Source of the DNA: Acidobacteriaceae bacterium
GTDB lineage: Bacteria > Acidobacteriota > Terriglobia > Terriglobales > SbA1
Direction: 5' to 3'
Length of the DNA: 6,488 nucleotides
NCBI GenBank assembly: GCA_003136335.1
Contig: PLEA01000101.1
Span: 1 to 6,488 of the forward strand
Within the stretch, counting starts at the first letter, position 1; each line of letters begins with the position of its first letter. Below the pieces are notes generated by a model. That model ran no database searches. It was given only the letters and a program-made list of their open reading frames with translations, and was not told the origin of the DNA. The translations under genes and the position numbers were made by a program. This document shows positions 6,139 to 6,488 of the stretch, piece by piece.

Positions 6139-6488
6139 TCATTTCGCGCTGATATCGACCGATGCGCGAGTGCTCTCCCAGTCGATCCGCAAAGTGCAGC
6201 CGCTGCCTGACTTGTCGTAGGCGACAGTGAAGTTCTCCACCGGCGCGGGCAACTTCGAGACTTTCATGTCCACGCGCGCCAGTTCGTCGCTCTCATATGT
6301 GTAGGGGATGCCCCATTCCCCGGTCTTCTTGTTGATGATGAGCGTCCATTTGTCAGGATTCGGCAGCACGAACAATGTGTAGCTACCGGTAGGCACGGTT
6401 GTGCCACCGACTACTACGTCGGCGGTGGTGACGAATGTGGTCGCCGCGTTGGCTCCATTTCGCCAGACTTTTCCGTACGGATCGTGCT
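6139..6488 (-). CDS. DUF2911 family protein, C-terminal part (5' end beyond the window)
   Basis: The - strand frame is open from the right edge of the window to the TGA at 6141-6139, giving 115 visible residues. The gene therefore begins to the right, and the GTG at 6396 is an internal Val, not the start. Upstream of that point the frame reads HDPYGKVWRNGANAATTF, then a stretch ending VVVGGTTVPTGSYTLFVLP. KWTLIINKKTGEWG, RVDMKVSKL and a final beta-strand-like LRIDWESTRASVDI follow. This block order, (Y)GKVWRTGAN... followed by PAGTYTL and WTLIINK, is characteristic of DUF2911. Members I recall are mostly from Acidobacteriota and Bacteroidota, usually exported beta-rich proteins with no established function. 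A signal peptide would lie outside the window. It converges on gcvPB across a hairpin, so a shared operon with the gcv genes is excluded. Confidence 0.88.
   Translation of the reverse strand, partial: HDPYGKVWRNGANAATTFVTTADVVVGGTTVPTGSYTLFVLPNPDKWTLIINKKTGEWGIPYTYESDELARVDMKVSKLPAPVENFTVAYDKSGSGCTLRIDWESTRASVDISAK

Noticed and set aside
6139..6396. A complete 85-residue protein starting at the GTG at 6396 on the - strand
   Set aside because: The frame stays open to the window edge, and the upstream residues (GKVWRNGAN and so on) match the DUF2911 family, so the gene is longer and cut by the window.

Overview
This window is a bacterial chromosomal segment of moderately high GC. It carries a complete gcvT-gcvH-gcvPA-gcvPB run on the + strand, three of the four components of the glycine cleavage system. 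Two partial genes flank it. At the left edge is the C-terminal part of a class B penicillin-binding protein with a PASTA domain. At the right edge, on the - strand, is the C-terminal part of a DUF2911 protein. The PASTA-bearing PBP, the split GcvP, the DUF2911 protein and the style of the intergenic repeats together suggest an Acidobacteriota (Koribacter/Terriglobia-like) genome. That assignment is an inference from remembered family distribution and was not tested by a search.

Layout: 1-1215 PBP C-terminus (+); 1216-1396 gap with a long hairpin repeat and a weak promoter candidate; 1397-2548 gcvT; 2549-2609 short gap with a repeat fragment and a repeated 10-mer around the gcvH ribosome binding site; 2610-2999 gcvH; 3000-3158 gap with another imperfect inverted repeat; 3159-4538 gcvPA; 4535-6025 gcvPB, overlapping gcvPA by 4 nt; 6026-6138 gap filled by a near-perfect hairpin of about 35 bp; 6139-6488 DUF2911 protein (-), cut by the window edge. 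No gap exceeds 300 bases. I saw no RNA genes, CRISPR arrays or transposase genes.

How the genes work together: GcvPA and GcvPB form the PLP-dependent P-protein, which decarboxylates glycine and passes the aminomethyl group to the lipoyl-lysine arm of GcvH (K63). GcvT moves the one-carbon unit to tetrahydrofolate, releasing ammonia. The reduced lipoyl arm is then reoxidised by dihydrolipoamide dehydrogenase (L-protein), which is not in this window. The PBP (septal or lateral peptidoglycan transpeptidase) and the DUF2911 protein have no evident link to glycine metabolism.

The coding content is ordinary. The less ordinary material is non-coding: every gap longer than a few bases holds a dyad or repeat fragment, from what look like several unrelated families. 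Two protein-level oddities are an SSD triplet in place of the usual SxN motif in the PBP, and an SRN triplet in place of the usual ARD in GcvT. I found no convincing evidence of a novel multi-gene system.
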